DNA from: Dillenia suffruticosa
Lineage: Eukaryota > Streptophyta > Magnoliopsida > Dilleniales > Dilleniaceae
NCBI GenBank assembly: GCA_033439265.1
Contig: JAVTVX010000035.1
Location: 9,326,001 to 9,390,000, forward strand
Length of the DNA stretch: 64,000 nucleotides
Direction: 5' to 3'
Shown here in pieces: positions 47,474 through 58,432 of this stretch. The notes beneath the pieces were generated by a model. The model was given only the letters and a program-made list of their open reading frames with translations, was not told the origin of the DNA and did no database searches. Position numbers and translations under genes: made by a program. The stretch's first letter is position 1. Each line of letters starts with the position of its first letter.

Positions 47474-47641
47474 CGAGGAAATTAGTTATCAAAGTTCTTG
47501 AATTTTATCTCTAGTTCACAAATTAATCTCTAAATTTTAAAATATAATGAATGAGGAACTGAATTTTAAAATTCGTAACTTATTAGTCATACCGTTGTCA
47601 ATGGAGACAGACTGTCCATTAAGTGCTGACGTGAAATGACT
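47474..47641 (+). repeat. MULE-2 left terminal inverted repeat
   Basis: It pairs with 49299-49461. The shared sequence includes TTGAATTTTAT, TAACTTATTRGTC and AAGTGCTGACGTG in the same order. Confidence 0.85.
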
Positions 47642-47790
47642 TGGCGTATTAACTAGATAACGTGACACTTCCAAGTTAGTATCCCAAAATATCTCATACT
47701 GCTACGTCAGCAAGTTAAGGGCAGTTTGGTCTCTCAAACTCCTCTCTCTCTCTCTCTCACTCTCTCTCTCACTTTTCTAACAAAAAAAAA

Positions 47791-48060
47791 TTCACTACCC
47801 TCCAATTATGGCAAAAAAAAAACCTTAAATTTTTTTAAAATATATAAATCTTCCCAAAAAACCTTAATTTTTTTAAAAAAATATAAAATCTTCCAAAAAA
47901 GATTTCACTACGCTCAAAATTATGGCAAAAAAAAACCTTAAATTCTTTAAAAAATATAAAATCTTCCCAAAAAGATTTCACCACCCTCTAAATTATGGCC
48001 AAAATTAAAAAAAAGAACCTTAAATTTTTTAAAAAATATAAAATCTTCCTAAAAAATATA
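47791..48060 (+). repeat. Degenerate tandem repeat inside MULE-2
   Basis: Units begin TTCACTACCCTC at 47791, TTCACTACGCTC at 47904 and TTCACCACCCTC at 47977. Each continues with AATTATGGC, an A-run, CCTTAAAT and AAATATAAAATCTTCC. Unit lengths are about 113, 73 and 75 bp; the first unit contains an internal partial copy. Confidence 0.8.
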
Positions 48061-48252
48061 AAAGATTAAATTAAAAAAAATAAAACCTTAAAATTTTTTA
48101 AAAAATATAAAATTTCCTATCAAACCAAAATTTTGTGATATTTTTTCTCAAAAAATATAAAACCAAAATTTCTCTCTCTCTCCTCCCCTCCCCCTTGAGA
48201 CTTCTTTGAAGGATAATGTTATATCTGCTCCCCAAAACTGGAAAAAACCTGA

Positions 48253-48720
48253 ATGAAGTCCTCAATGGCTACCGCTTAGTAGCCATACTTTCCTCTTTCC
48301 TTTCCCTTAAAATTCTCTCTCCTCAGCTCTCTCTCTTTACAAACCCTAGAACCCCATTTCTCTCTCTCACTCCAGACCCAGGTCCTCTCATTCTCTCTCC
48401 TCTCTCTCTCTCTCTCTCTCCTTCCCAACTCAAAAAATCCCTTAAAAATTAGAGCCAATCCAAGTGATTTTGAAACCACTTTCTTTGATGAACAAAACCC
48501 AAAAGAGGAAACAAATGATGAAACTGTAATTGAAAGTGTCTAGAAACTGAATGGTGATGCCAAAAGGAGAACTCGATGAAAAAACTGGACAGAGCCTCTT
48601 GATGATTAGAGATTGTTCTTTTGCTCTTTTATGAATAAAACTTGTTTCTTCTACTTTGAAGGATTTCATGATTGGAGACGGAGAGGAATGACAATGATTA
48701 ACAATTGAATACAATTGTGG
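48253..48720 (+). pseudogene. Probable captured 5' gene fragment in MULE-2 (plastid-precursor type)
   Basis: From the ATG at 48253-48255 one frame reads MKSSMATA, two stops, and then a long Ser/Leu-rich, acid-free stretch like a chloroplast transit peptide. It changes abruptly to polar acidic sequence (NPSDFETTFFDEQNPKEE, then a stop, KLNGDAKRR, KNWTEPLDD). The upstream TC-rich leader resembles a plant 5' UTR. This is the pattern expected of a 5' exon captured by a Mutator-like element (Pack-MULE) and then decayed. The donor gene was not recognised. The frame and composition are seen; capture and plastid targeting are inference. Confidence 0.45.
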
Positions 48721-49298
48721 ATCAAAATGTATTACAAGGTTTTAATCAAGGCCAAGACGAAGAAATAAGACTGATTTGAATATTAATTTGAAGAAAAGAA
48801 GTGCACTGTCAGTGGGTGAAGCTTTGGTGTCCTCAATAATGGCATATTCCATGGAGGGTTTGAAATTGGGATGAAGAAGGGGTTTTTGATGTTTGAAGTA
48901 GTGATTTTATGGTTTAATTGAAGTTAAAAAAAAATAGAAAGATTGATAAAGTGAGAGGTTAGAGAGAGAGAGAGCTATGGCACTTTCCGTCTATGCAAAT
49001 GGATGAGGGCCAAGTGGGTTTCGCACACAGAAGAGAGAGATTTAACACATGCGTCTCACGTGCTGACTGATTTTTGTGGTTTAAATAATATTAATATTTA
49101 ATTTATAAAGATAAAAATAAAATAAAAAATTGTTTCAATCTTTAAAATAAAAAATTAAATGACATGGCAGTCCACGTCAACATTATTGTTAACGTGGCAT
49201 CGTTTTGTTCAAAGTGTTGACGTGCTAGGTGACATATCAACAACTCTTGACACAATGGAGGCCATGTCAGAAACTATTCCTCTACATCATCTGTCACA
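48721..49298. other. MULE-2 right interior
   Basis: There is no supported gene. A GA run lies near 48960-48975. CACGTCAAC / ACGTGGC phrases recur between 49130 and 49230, just inside the right TIR. Confidence 0.5.
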
Positions 49299-49461
49299 TC
49301 ATTCCACGTCAGCACTTAACAAACAGTTTGTCTCCGTTAGTAACAAATAGACCAATAAGTTATGAATTTTGAAATTCAGGTGTTCAATCGTTGTGTTTTA
49401 AAGTTTAGGAACTAATTTATGAACTAGGAATAAAATTCAGGACTTAATAAGTAATTTCCTC
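49299..49461 (-). repeat. MULE-2 right terminal inverted repeat
   Basis: Reverse complement of the left TIR (47474-47641), with substitutions. It ends TAATTTCCTC, next to the 9-bp target duplicate ATTTTTGGT (49462-49470). Confidence 0.85.
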
Positions 49462-49470
49462 ATTTTTGGT

Positions 49471-52140
49471 TTTATTGAATGTTAGGACAATAATTGAAAT
49501 ATGCGTGCTGCCCTGTTTTTAACCATTAACCATATAGACATAATTGAAATATACGTGCTGTCAATTCGGAGGATAATTTGGTTGTCTTCCAATTGGTGGG
49601 AGGTGATTTGTTATTGGTGAATTGAACGTATGATGTGTCTTTTTTGTATGAGTTGGACAAAGGAATGGTCTCACAATTCCATTACCATGTATCCTACTTC
49701 TCTCTCTCCACCGCCACCTGTCAACTTTTATCTTCCAATATTGTGAGTACACACCCCCTCTCTAAAATATTGTCATTCCAAAACACCCACGTGACATCTT
49801 CTCTCTAACTTCTCACATTTAACATTCTCACCGTCCTCTCTCATTATTTACCCATTTGTCATTTGACAAGTTGGAGTGTGTTGGATTATAACACTGAGAT
49901 GATCTTTCTCTCTCTCTCTTTATTTCAAGGATAATAAAACTGGGAATTTGTATCTTTCTATAATCAGGGTAAATGGACATGCAATTCCAATATGTTGTAC
50001 AGACTAATTGAGGAGAATGGTATGTTATGATCTTGATGATCATGGTATATGAAAATTATTTCTCTATACTCTCAATCTCTCTATATATAAGCGGAGTAAA
50101 TGGATATAGAAATGTATTCATTAAGTAAATTATAGCCGTGGGGTTTAACCGAGAGAGATAGCCAAGAGATTAAATCGAGAGCCCACCACTCTTAATGAGC
50201 ATTTAGTTTGAATGGTCGTGATTGGAAAATGATTGTGCCTATTAACCTTAACCGTACTCATTTGTACTCCTATTAGCCACTCAAGTCAACCAAGCATCGA
50301 GAGGCATGCAATTGCCGAGAGACCAATGACCATTCGGAGACATATACCGAGAGACATACACTAAGAGGTATACATCGAGAGAGATACAAGCACAATGTAG
50401 AGTTTGAATTTTATATGAAATATCGGAGTCGTGTTTGTTTGAAAATTTTACCTTAAAGATTTAAGCCACCTAGTGCCTCCTCAAATGATTTTCATGTAAA
50501 AAGATATTTAGATTTATTTACTGACATATTATTGTCATTAGTTTACTGTTCATGTTTGCGGTCGGCTATATGAGCTTTGTAGGTTAGCTGCTACTACTTA
50601 GCGGTTGATCGCTTGAGCGCTGCGCTCATGGTTGGCCGGTTGACGACTGAACCAAATTTGTTCCCTTCTCTTTAAAAATAAAATAAAAAATTCCTCTTTT
50701 TATTATTTATACAATGCAATTTGCTACCATTGAGGAATAAATATTATGGGGTTATCCCATTAGAAAGCGAAAGCACAAGTTGCGGACATTTTGAGTCCTG
50801 TTGTGATACCGATTGATCCTATAGTCCCTTAATCCATTCCTATCCAAAACCAATAAGAAATTAAAGTTTAAATTTTTCTATATAAATAAATTTTATAGTA
50901 TTTTTAAAACAAGAATAGCATACTTTTATCTAATTGTCAAATTAAACACCAAATTAGAAGTTAAATATATTCATTACAAATGGAATTAATTAATGTAAAA
51001 TTTAATATATATAATATTTGTATATTGAGATTCTTTTACAAGGGAGCCAATGATAAAAAAATAACAACTTGGAGATTTTTCATCTAATTTGAAAATATAA
51101 AATTTTGGAATATATATATATATTTAAAATGATAATAATGAAATTTTATCAAATGAGTTCACATTGGCAAATATCATAAAAGAGTAATATGTATTGAAAA
51201 AATTAAATACCAAATGCGACTTATACAATGTATTTGTTAATTAAAAAAATTCAATTTTACTTTCAATGATTAATGAAATGTCTTAAATTTTTATTAAGAC
51301 TCATTTGGGGGAAAAATGTGAAAAAATAATTGTAATTTAATGTGAGATGCAGAAAGTGAGAGTTTTCATTTTTATTAAGGGAAGAAGAAAAGAGAAAGAA
51401 TTGATGGCCCATTATCTTAATAGAGAAATGCTAAAATCCATAATAATATTTTTATAAAGGCATAATAACCCCATAATTTAATGATTAATATGTTCGATAA
51501 TCTTATTTTAAAAAAGTTAGGGTCTTAGAGGTGATTCTAATTTATTCACTATTTGGATTGTAAAGATTTATTCTTATTCTATAGTTTTAAATCAAAAATG
51601 GATCTTTTATTAAGAAAAATAAAAAATAAAAAACAAAAATTAATGTTCCATAGCTATTGGGACAAAGCAAATAATAGTGATAATAGCTATATTTGAGTAA
51701 ATGGTAAATAAAGTGCCGAGAAGAAATATGATAATGTATTGAGAGAAATAATAATGTACCGAGAAGAGAGGTATGAATTACCAAGAGAAAAAAGCAGAAG
51801 AGACGTATGAATTACCAAGAGAAAAAAGTGATGCATCGAGAGACACAAAAGGTAGATGCAAATAAATGTATTGAGAGAGCGGATATATTGGTAGGTAGTG
51901 TATCGGAAGATAAGTAGAAAAATATACCAAAACAAATACTTAAAATCAAAATTGAAGAAATAGTCCACCCAAAACTAAAACTCAACAACCAAATAAATTA
52001 TTATAAAGAAACCAAATTCCACCAAATACCAAACACTCTGATAAACGAGAATCACCGAGTACCAAACACTCAAATAAATGGAGAACTCCGTTAAGCAACG
52101 ACTTAAAAATTGGGAGTCTATCGACCGATATCCCAAGAGG
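49471..52140. repeat. Spacer with CGAGAG-rich short repeats
   Basis: There is no gene. AATTGAAATATRCGTGCTG occurs at about 49493 and 49543. Between 50285 and 50395, and between 51715 and 51910, short phrases such as ATACCGAGAGA, GTACCGAGAAG, GCATCGAGAGA and GTATTGAGAGA recur at 15-40 bp spacing. The same vocabulary returns on the other strand at 57595-57965 and again near 58030-58060. The parent element is unknown. Confidence 0.55.
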
Positions 52141-52268
52141 CTTGGTTTGACCTCATGCATGGCTTTGGTCTAGTCGACCAATGTAGGCCCTTGGTCGACC
52201 ACGCCACGGCTTGGTCAACCAAGGCGACAGATTCGTTAACAACGAGTGGCCTTGGTCGACCAAGGCCA
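52141..52268. repeat. Array of palindromic TTGGTCGACCAA motifs
   Basis: About five irregularly spaced copies of CTTGGTCGACCAAG or variants lie in 128 bp: 52141 (CTTGGTTTGACC), near 52167 (GGTCTAGTCGACCA), 52190 (CTTGGTCGACCA), 52209 (GCTTGGTCAACCAAGG), and a perfect 22-bp palindrome at 52247-52268 (TGGCCTTGGTCG...). It is markedly GC-richer than the surrounding AT-rich spacer. Confidence 0.8.
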
Positions 52269-52679
52269 TGGCCGTTTTTGTAGTAAAGAATGAGAGACAA
52301 ATTTATAAAATTTATCAATATTGTCAACAATTTAGAATCAATTTTGTCTTATTATTCCGATTTTAAAAATTAAATTTCAATTAAAATTTAATATTTATAC
52401 ATGTAGATGTGATAATAATGATTATTGATGTAGCTTTTAATAAAATCATAAATAATAATCAATTTTGGATTCCTATTATAGCCAATTACATTGAATATTA
52501 TAAATATATCCACATTAGCGTTAAATAATTGATAGTAAAAATAGGGAATAATATTAACTGTCCTCAAAATTTTTCCCACAATAAGATAAAAAATAAAAGA
52601 AATTTCCATCCATGAATATAAATTATATGTAACAAAAACTACCGAGTAAAAAAGGAAGAAGACAACTCAAAATCAAGGC

Positions 52680-53180
52680 TGTGTCCGGATCGGGTACCCG
52701 AACCCGAACCTCCATTTTAACTCGAACATGAGGTATTCAGGTTACATTTTTTTTTGCCTGAACCCGAAATCCGAGCAAATCACTTAGATTTGGGAGGGTA
52801 TTCAAACCCGAAAATTCTTTTTTTAATTAAAATTCTCTATTTTATTAAATACAAATTATAAACATATTAAATAACAATTATAATATTAATTAAATTTACA
52901 TTACCTAATTTTACAACACATATTTGAAATAAATGACAAAATTCATTTTAAACTATAACAAACTAACATAACCAAAAAAAGTGTAAAAACTTCGTCATTG
53001 TTTAAAATAGGACATATTTTTTAGAAAAAAATTAAAATAATATTTAAATATTGTTTTTTCGTGAACACAAAAAAGAGGAGAAATTTTTTATTTGTTTTTT
53101 TGCCTTAATTACACTTTTACCCTTATAATTATAACATATTTACAAATATATTCGTATTAATTCGGGTGATCGGATTAATT
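52680..53180. repeat. CGGGTACCCGAA-containing segment, possible small transposon
   Basis: The segment starts with GGATCGGGTACCCGAACCCG, then CCTGAACCCGAAATCCGAG and ACCCGAAAATTC, followed by AT-rich DNA. It ends near ATTCGGGTGATCGGAT. Such C/G-rich 'ACCCGAA' ends occur in some plant hAT-like and other small elements, but I could not find convincing matched ends or target duplication. Confidence 0.25.
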
Positions 53181-54404
53181 TCATTTTTTAATTACTAATA
53201 AAATCCTATACTTAGAATTAAAGGAAATGCTAAACATGAAAGTTGTAGAACTGTCTCTTATCTTTCAGTAGGACTTAAAATCATATAAATCAGAAATATA
53301 TATACTGAAATATGAATTTTCTACAAAAACTGAGCAAATTTAGTTATATGAGTACGAACTGCATTAAATATAGATTTTTATAAATTTGTGCAGTAGGAAT
53401 TTGGAGTTGCGTTGAACACAAAATATGTAGATATATGTCTTAACTTTTAGTAGCAATTTGAATAACTCAATTTCGAGTTATGAATGTTGAAAAGTTAGAA
53501 TTTGAAAAATTTAGAATTTGAAAAGTTATGAATGTTGGGCTTGAACCACTAAGTTAAATTTGTATTGGATCCAAATTCAATTAGAATTTTAAAGTCTAAC
53601 AATCCAAGGTCCATGCATATTTGTATTTGGGCCGATCTAAAACACAAAATTTTAGTATTGGACCCAAATCCAATTAGAATTTTGAAATCGAACAACCCAA
53701 AGTCTATAATGAGATATGTGACTTAAAAATCTAAAACTAATCAAAATTGTGAAAGTCTTGTAAAGAAATAAAGAAATTCACACATGTGTATATTGTTGTT
53801 TTAGGGGTAGATTATTATTCTATACATAAGGGGCGACTTGGTTGAGTTTGAGATTGATAGAGAAGTGGTGTACCCTCCCCATATAAGGGAGTGGGATTAC
53901 GATATCATGTTATTAATATCAAATCATATTTTATCATTTTCAGAAATGTTATGATTTATTCTTGTGAAAAATATATTGTTAAAGATTTTGATAAACGTTT
54001 TGTGATAAGTGAAGTGTCTAAAGAAATGAATTGATAATATGCATCCATGTGAATTGTTAAATGATATTGTGCCATATTTTAAAATTCTGAAATATGATTT
54101 CTGATATGACTATGCATCTTGACACATTTGATTGATACTGATTTAGCACTTGGATTGAGAGTCCATGGAAATTGACGGATATGATATAGTCCCTTGGGGA
54201 CAGTCCTAGCTACAAGTATGTTCGTCGAGACACCTCATGTGTGTCCGGATAGCCTTCTGCAGGAGGTATCTCACAAACGATGTGTACCACATGGGTTGGA
54301 CCCATAGGTGGTTTTATAGATTATGGATTAGTCCAGTTGAATCGAAAGAGGAGGGACGTTAGCATAAATGGTCCAGCACTGGGGGAGGCCCATGGCCAAC
54401 ATTG
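53181..54404. other. Unclassified spacer, LTR-like in places
   Basis: There is no gene. A block TTGGAYCCAAATYCAATTAGAATTTT-like sequence occurs at about 53565 and 53662, followed by AACAAYCCAAAGTC. From about 54130 to 54400 the sequence is GC-richer (for example GTCCGGATAGCCTTCTGC). It has the feel of a Gypsy-type LTR, but no partner copy lies in the window. Confidence 0.35.
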
Positions 54405-56075
54405 AGTTAGAGAGCAATATATGAAAATACTTGCATGTGAAAAACTCTCGGTGCACCTGTCATTGGTTGTGGTTGACCCTTGCTAGGAATGATTTTCTGG
54501 CTAGCTATAACTAGGCCGAGAGAGTCGCCTGGATCATAATATTGACTAAGCTGGTTCCTTTGGGCTTCGGACTGGCCTATACCTGAAGTGTCGGGCCTGT
54601 TCATTTGCTCAACTATGGGTTTTGGTCTATACCAGTGTTAAGTCCTTATGATTGGTGGGCCTTTCCTCGACCTGTTCCTCATAGCTTGGGCCGAGCTCAT
54701 GCATAACCTGACTCAGCTTCCCTACTCCTTCCAGACATAATAAAGACCTGTCTCCTGCTTCCTTGGATGAATCCCCGTTCACACGCTCCTCTTCTGGGAA
54801 CTCAACATTGCCTACATGGGGATGCGTGATTATCATAGATTTAGGGGCTCTATTCTGTTTCTCTTTCCTCTTCCTTTCATCTATCCTAATCTTAGCTTTC
54901 TCGCTCCTCTACTCCGCTTCCTTCCTTTCATCTTTACTCTGTCTCAAATGATCATAGCTGTCAACCTCTCAGATCAAAGCTTCAGACTCAACATCCAAAG
55001 TGTCGTTGACTTTGGATAGGCTCAAAAATTTGTTCTGCTGATGGTCCCCTTCATCTCCTTAGTCCTAAGATTTCCCGATTTGGGAATTCTTTGTCTTCTG
55101 TGAATGATAATCCAAGGTCCTAAACCTTCATCCTTCTCTGAAGTTTTCGGTGACCGATGGTTCATGCTCTGGTTGGAATGACTGTCCTCTGTAGTTGGAA
55201 TGTGAGAGGGTTGTGAATGAGTCTTGCACTGATCACTGCTGTACCCTACTTTTCCACACCCAAAACAAACTGTGTGGAGACCTTCATACTCGACCTTCTG
55301 AAGTCTTTTTCAAATTTTCACTCTTGGAACCAGAGGCATTTCAAGATCTATTTCTATGCATATCCTGGCATATTTGCCTCTCAGAGCGTGGGCAGTATTC
55401 ATGTCTACCTTAATAGGTTTTCCGATGACTTTCCCAATTTCAAACAAAATCTCCTCGTTGAAGAATTCGATAGGTAAATGGGGAAGCCTTACCCAGACGG
55501 TTGTAGATTTTATTTTGTCTGACTCCGGTGAGAACCAAGGTTTCCACTTGCGCACAGTTAGATAATGATCGTGGATTAGCCACGGTCCCTCTGTCAGTAC
55601 GTGAGTGTAGTTTTGTTTGGAGGAAAATTTTGCTAGGTAATATCCCTCACCCAAGTCTAGAAGCTCTAAGATTCTCTCTACTCTCCACAAACTCATAACT
55701 TTTGTGAGCATTAGTTGGTACCCAATTTGTTTGCCTAGCAATTTGAGGTCTTCGTCCGTCACATTGATCGTTGGGATTCCTTCTGCTTGTTCTGAGCTTT
55801 CCACTTCCATTTCTTCCTCCTCCATGTCCTCCGGTTCCGAGTCCAATTCTTTGTCATGAATCCCATCTCCACCTCTCAGCCACTCGACCCCCAACAGCAT
55901 TTCCTTAAACGACAATTTCGAGCTAATATCCAATTGAATTTCACTGGCATTTGCTTTTATCTTTTTTTTTTTGGTGCTGTGCTTTTATCTTTTTGATACT
56001 TCCGTGAAGATGATCTTCCTCTTCTTGGGTTAAGCAAGTATTTGAGTCATGTTCTACAACTAAATGACTTTCCAT
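54405..56075 (-). mobile_element. LINE-D, ORF1-only LINE fragment
   Basis: A third LINE of the same broad family on the minus strand. I take the start as the ATG at 56073-56075 (MESHLVVEHDSNT, then EEEDHLHGS). A 28-bp duplication at 55953-56000 shifts the frame. The main open stretch, 55933-55310, opens MDISSKLSFKEMLLG, has an acidic linker, and carries DUF4283 (LLDLGEGYYLAKFSSKQN, GPWLIHDHYLTVRKWKPW, VWVRLPHLPIEFFNEE). A zinc knuckle, CFGCGKVGYSSDQC, lies near 55270-55230 with Tyr where His is usual. A variable tail, open at 54836-54627 and 54604-54407, completes ORF1. No ORF2 follows, so its 3' part was lost. Confidence 0.8.
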
Positions 56076-56640
56076 TATGCATAGTGTATCTCTCTCCATT
56101 CGTCAAACCAACCAGGACAACCATCATTCTAATTAGCCTAAAACCATCCTCGGCGATCCCAGGGATTTTGCCTTTTTGAATTCAAAGATCTCATCAAACA
56201 ATGCCTCCCGAAAAGGCAAGGTTTCCGATCCAACCCTTGTTCAACAAATATGTCAGTAGCCCATTGGGCCTTTAAAGCCATATACTATATTTTGATGTCC
56301 CAAAAACTTGGTGCCAACAGTTCCCAAATTATAACTTTTTGCCCTTTTCAATTAGTACTTGTGCCTTTGGGTGGAAATTTAGTACTACAGTTTTATTGAA
56401 AATTTTGAACATATTTGTCAAATAATAATTTCTCACTAATTATGATTCCAAATATTATTCCTACATTTCGATAACAATTTGATACATATTACTAAAATAA
56501 AATAAAAATACAGATATCAACATCTTGTGAGTTTAGTGATAAAATATTAGATTCTTATAACTAAGACTCGACAGATGTCGGGGGAGTCAACTTTTAAATT
56601 AAGCCCTACAGTGCTCAAATCCCAAATACTGGATTGGTTA
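56076..56640. other. Spacer upstream of LINE-D
   Basis: There is no gene and nothing I recognise, apart from AT-rich DNA and a short A-run at 56641-56650. Confidence 0.5.
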
Positions 56641-56659
56641 AAAAAAAAAGATACAAATT

Positions 56660-57214
56660 TGTCTTGTGAAGGCAAAAATAGTTTGGGTTCAATCTCTAGG
56701 GATCATTAGCACAAGAGCCAATAGAAAAGGCTCCTCTTTTGTTCTCCATGTCATGACTACCGAGGACCTCAGCGTGAAGATGCAACCTTCAGCGTGAAGA
56801 TGCAACACTTAGCATGAATACGCCACGAAGAAGAAGATGAGTAGACTTAGACTCAACGTGAAAACGCAACGCTAGACTTAATCCGTATCAACACTTATTG
56901 CTCTTTTACAAATGATGATATAGTAGATAACAGAGGAAAGAGAACACTCAAGCTATAAAAAGTTTGCGTCTAATCTCTCGACCATAAATAAAACCTTCTG
57001 AAGAACCCACATCGATAATCTCTTGACAAAAACTAACCGAACGAGCACAAAAAAAATTTGGATCCAATCTTTCGGGATCATCATCACCAGAACTGCCAGA
57101 AAAGGCTCCCCCTCCCTTCTGCATGTCATGACTACTGACAGATTGCGAGGATGCAACGAAGAAGAGAATAACTATGACATAATCCGTAGCAATGTCAAGT
57201 AACAGAGAGGTCAA
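56660..57214 (-). pseudogene. Two diverged copies of a short coding-like module
   Basis: I do not recognise this sequence. The right copy lies in an 88-codon frame (57214-56948): a hydrophobic stretch YVIVILFFVASSQSV, then SSHDMQKGGGAFSG, DDDPERLDPNFF and SEGFIYGREIRRKL. The left copy (about 56780-56680) reads GSHDMENKRGAFSIG and NDP-stop-RLNP in the same order. The hydrophobic stretch could be a signal peptide or membrane segment. Between the copies lie tandem 20-bp units of CTTCAGCGTGAAGATGCAAC and variants (56769-56875). Only the duplication is certain; coding status is inference. Confidence 0.4.
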
Positions 57215-57240
57215 AAAGAAAAGCAGCCAAATTCTAGTAG

Positions 57241-57590
57241 ACTGTCTTTTTTTTTACACTCTTTGTTTTTTTTTTTTAACTCTCTCTCTCTCCCCCTCTC
57301 TCATTTTAAACTCTCTGTTTTTTTTTTAAATCAACAAATAAATAAATAAAGAAAAAAATTTAGAGACACAAGAAATTTTTAAAGTGGATCCACCAAATTC
57401 GATATATGTCCAATCTAATACCAAGCTTTTCACTTAGATTTTCAAATCCACTAATTAAATATGATTACAATTTTTTTATTATAAATTTTACAAAATTTTT
57501 ATATTTGTACAAATTTATTCTTCTTCCTCATCTTTCGTCTTGAACCCTTACTTTCTTTTTCTCGCATCTTTCTAGGCAGATCAAGGTGCA
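57241..57590. other. Low-complexity T/CT-rich and AT-rich spacer
   Basis: Poly-T and CTCTCT runs (57247-57325) are followed by AT-rich sequence. No gene was seen. Confidence 0.5.
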
Positions 57591-57691
57591 CAACTTTACT
57601 CATCGATACACTACCTCTCGACTTGGTATCATTCAAATACAATCCGCATCCTCCCATTTACTCATCAGTACACTACCTCTCCGCTTGCATA

Positions 57692-57965
57692 GAGATTTGA
57701 ACCATACACTTATATTTACATCACCTCTCAATACCTGCACACTTTCAAATACGGATTACTACATCTCGGTATATTTTCCATATGCGTCTCTTGGGTTTCT
57801 TGTGTGCCTCTCGACTCTCGGCTCCATTGAGATTTGAATGATACATTTGCATTTATATCACCTTTCGACACTCTCAGCACTTGCACAATTGTAAGTACCG
57901 ATTACTATCTCACGGTAGATTTTCCACATGTGTCTCTTGGCTTTCTTGTGCACCTCTTGGCTCTT
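57692..57965. repeat. Two tandem copies of a 137-bp unit
   Basis: The first copy, from GAGATTTGAACCATACACTT (57692), and the second, from GAGATTTGAATGATACATTT (57829), share the ordered blocks ATCACCT, CACTT, CGGATTACTA / CGATTACTA, GTATATTTTCCA / GTAGATTTTCCA and GTCTCTTGG. They then end in CTCTCGACTCTCGGCTC or CTCTTGGCTCTTGG. They use the same CTCTCGGT vocabulary (complement of ACCGAGAG) as the repeats at 50.3 and 51.7-51.9 kb. Confidence 0.75.
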
Positions 57966-58427
57966 GGCTCTTGGCTCGGCTCTCTTGGTGTTGCAATAGC
58001 ATACTGATAATTAAATGAAAAATAATGTATTGACGAGAAATAGGGCAATGTATCGAGAGGTAGAAATCATCAAGAAAAAATAATAATTTTTTTAAATTTT
58101 AAAACAATTTTTTTGTGTATTTAATTTTTATTTGTTTATATGTTTTAAGTAAAAGGAAAATAATATCACCTAGAGGTAAATGAAAAATAATGTGCCTAAG
58201 TAGAAATGAAAAATAATGCACTGGGGAAGAAATAAGGTAATGCATCTCTAAGTTTCATTGCACCTCTCAATTGATCAAGCATAATGAGGAAAAAAAAAGA
58301 GAGGAGAGTTAAATGAAAAAAAGACATGGTCTGCCACGCACGCCAGCGCATTCTACTACGTGCTTCCATGGTCAATTGCGCAAGCTAGCGTCGTCTACTG
58401 CGCTCTCTCTCCCCCTTGTCACTGTAA
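57966..58427. other. Spacer between the 137-bp repeats and the small LTR element
   Basis: There is no gene. CGAGAGGTAG / CTAGAGGTAA phrases recur at 58050-58180 on the plus strand. A GC-richer patch with CACGCACGCCAGCGC-like sequence lies at 58330-58400. Confidence 0.5.
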
Positions 58428-58432
58428 CAACT

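Larger units (their letters stand above)
47474..49461. mobile_element. MULE-2, non-autonomous Mutator-like element
   Basis: A 2.0-kb element with inverted ends. The left end GAGGAAATTAGTTATC (47475 on) matches the reverse complement of the right end, GAGGAAATTACTTATT, and similarity runs about 165 bp inward through AAGTGCTGACGTG. It is flanked by ATTTTTGGT at 47465-47473 and 49462-49470, a perfect 9-bp target duplication. No transposase is present. It lies only 48 bp from the edge of the MULE-1 duplication. Its TIR shares ordered blocks with MULE-1 (CACAAATTARTCYCTA, TAAAATA, TGACGTG), so it may have been moved by the same transposase group. Confidence 0.88.

Noticed and set aside
48276-48479. 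Minus-strand frame rich in Arg-Glu (ERERER) within MULE-2
   Set aside because: It is the translation of a CT microsatellite. There is no domain and no conserved start.
51687-52160. Hydrophobic minus-strand frames resembling membrane proteins
   Set aside because: AT-rich repeats read as Phe/Ile/Tyr/Leu. They overlap the CGAGAG repeat cluster and lack family motifs.
52680-53180. Complete hAT element
   Set aside because: ACCCGAA-rich sequence is suggestive, but I found no matched inverted ends with an 8-bp duplication.
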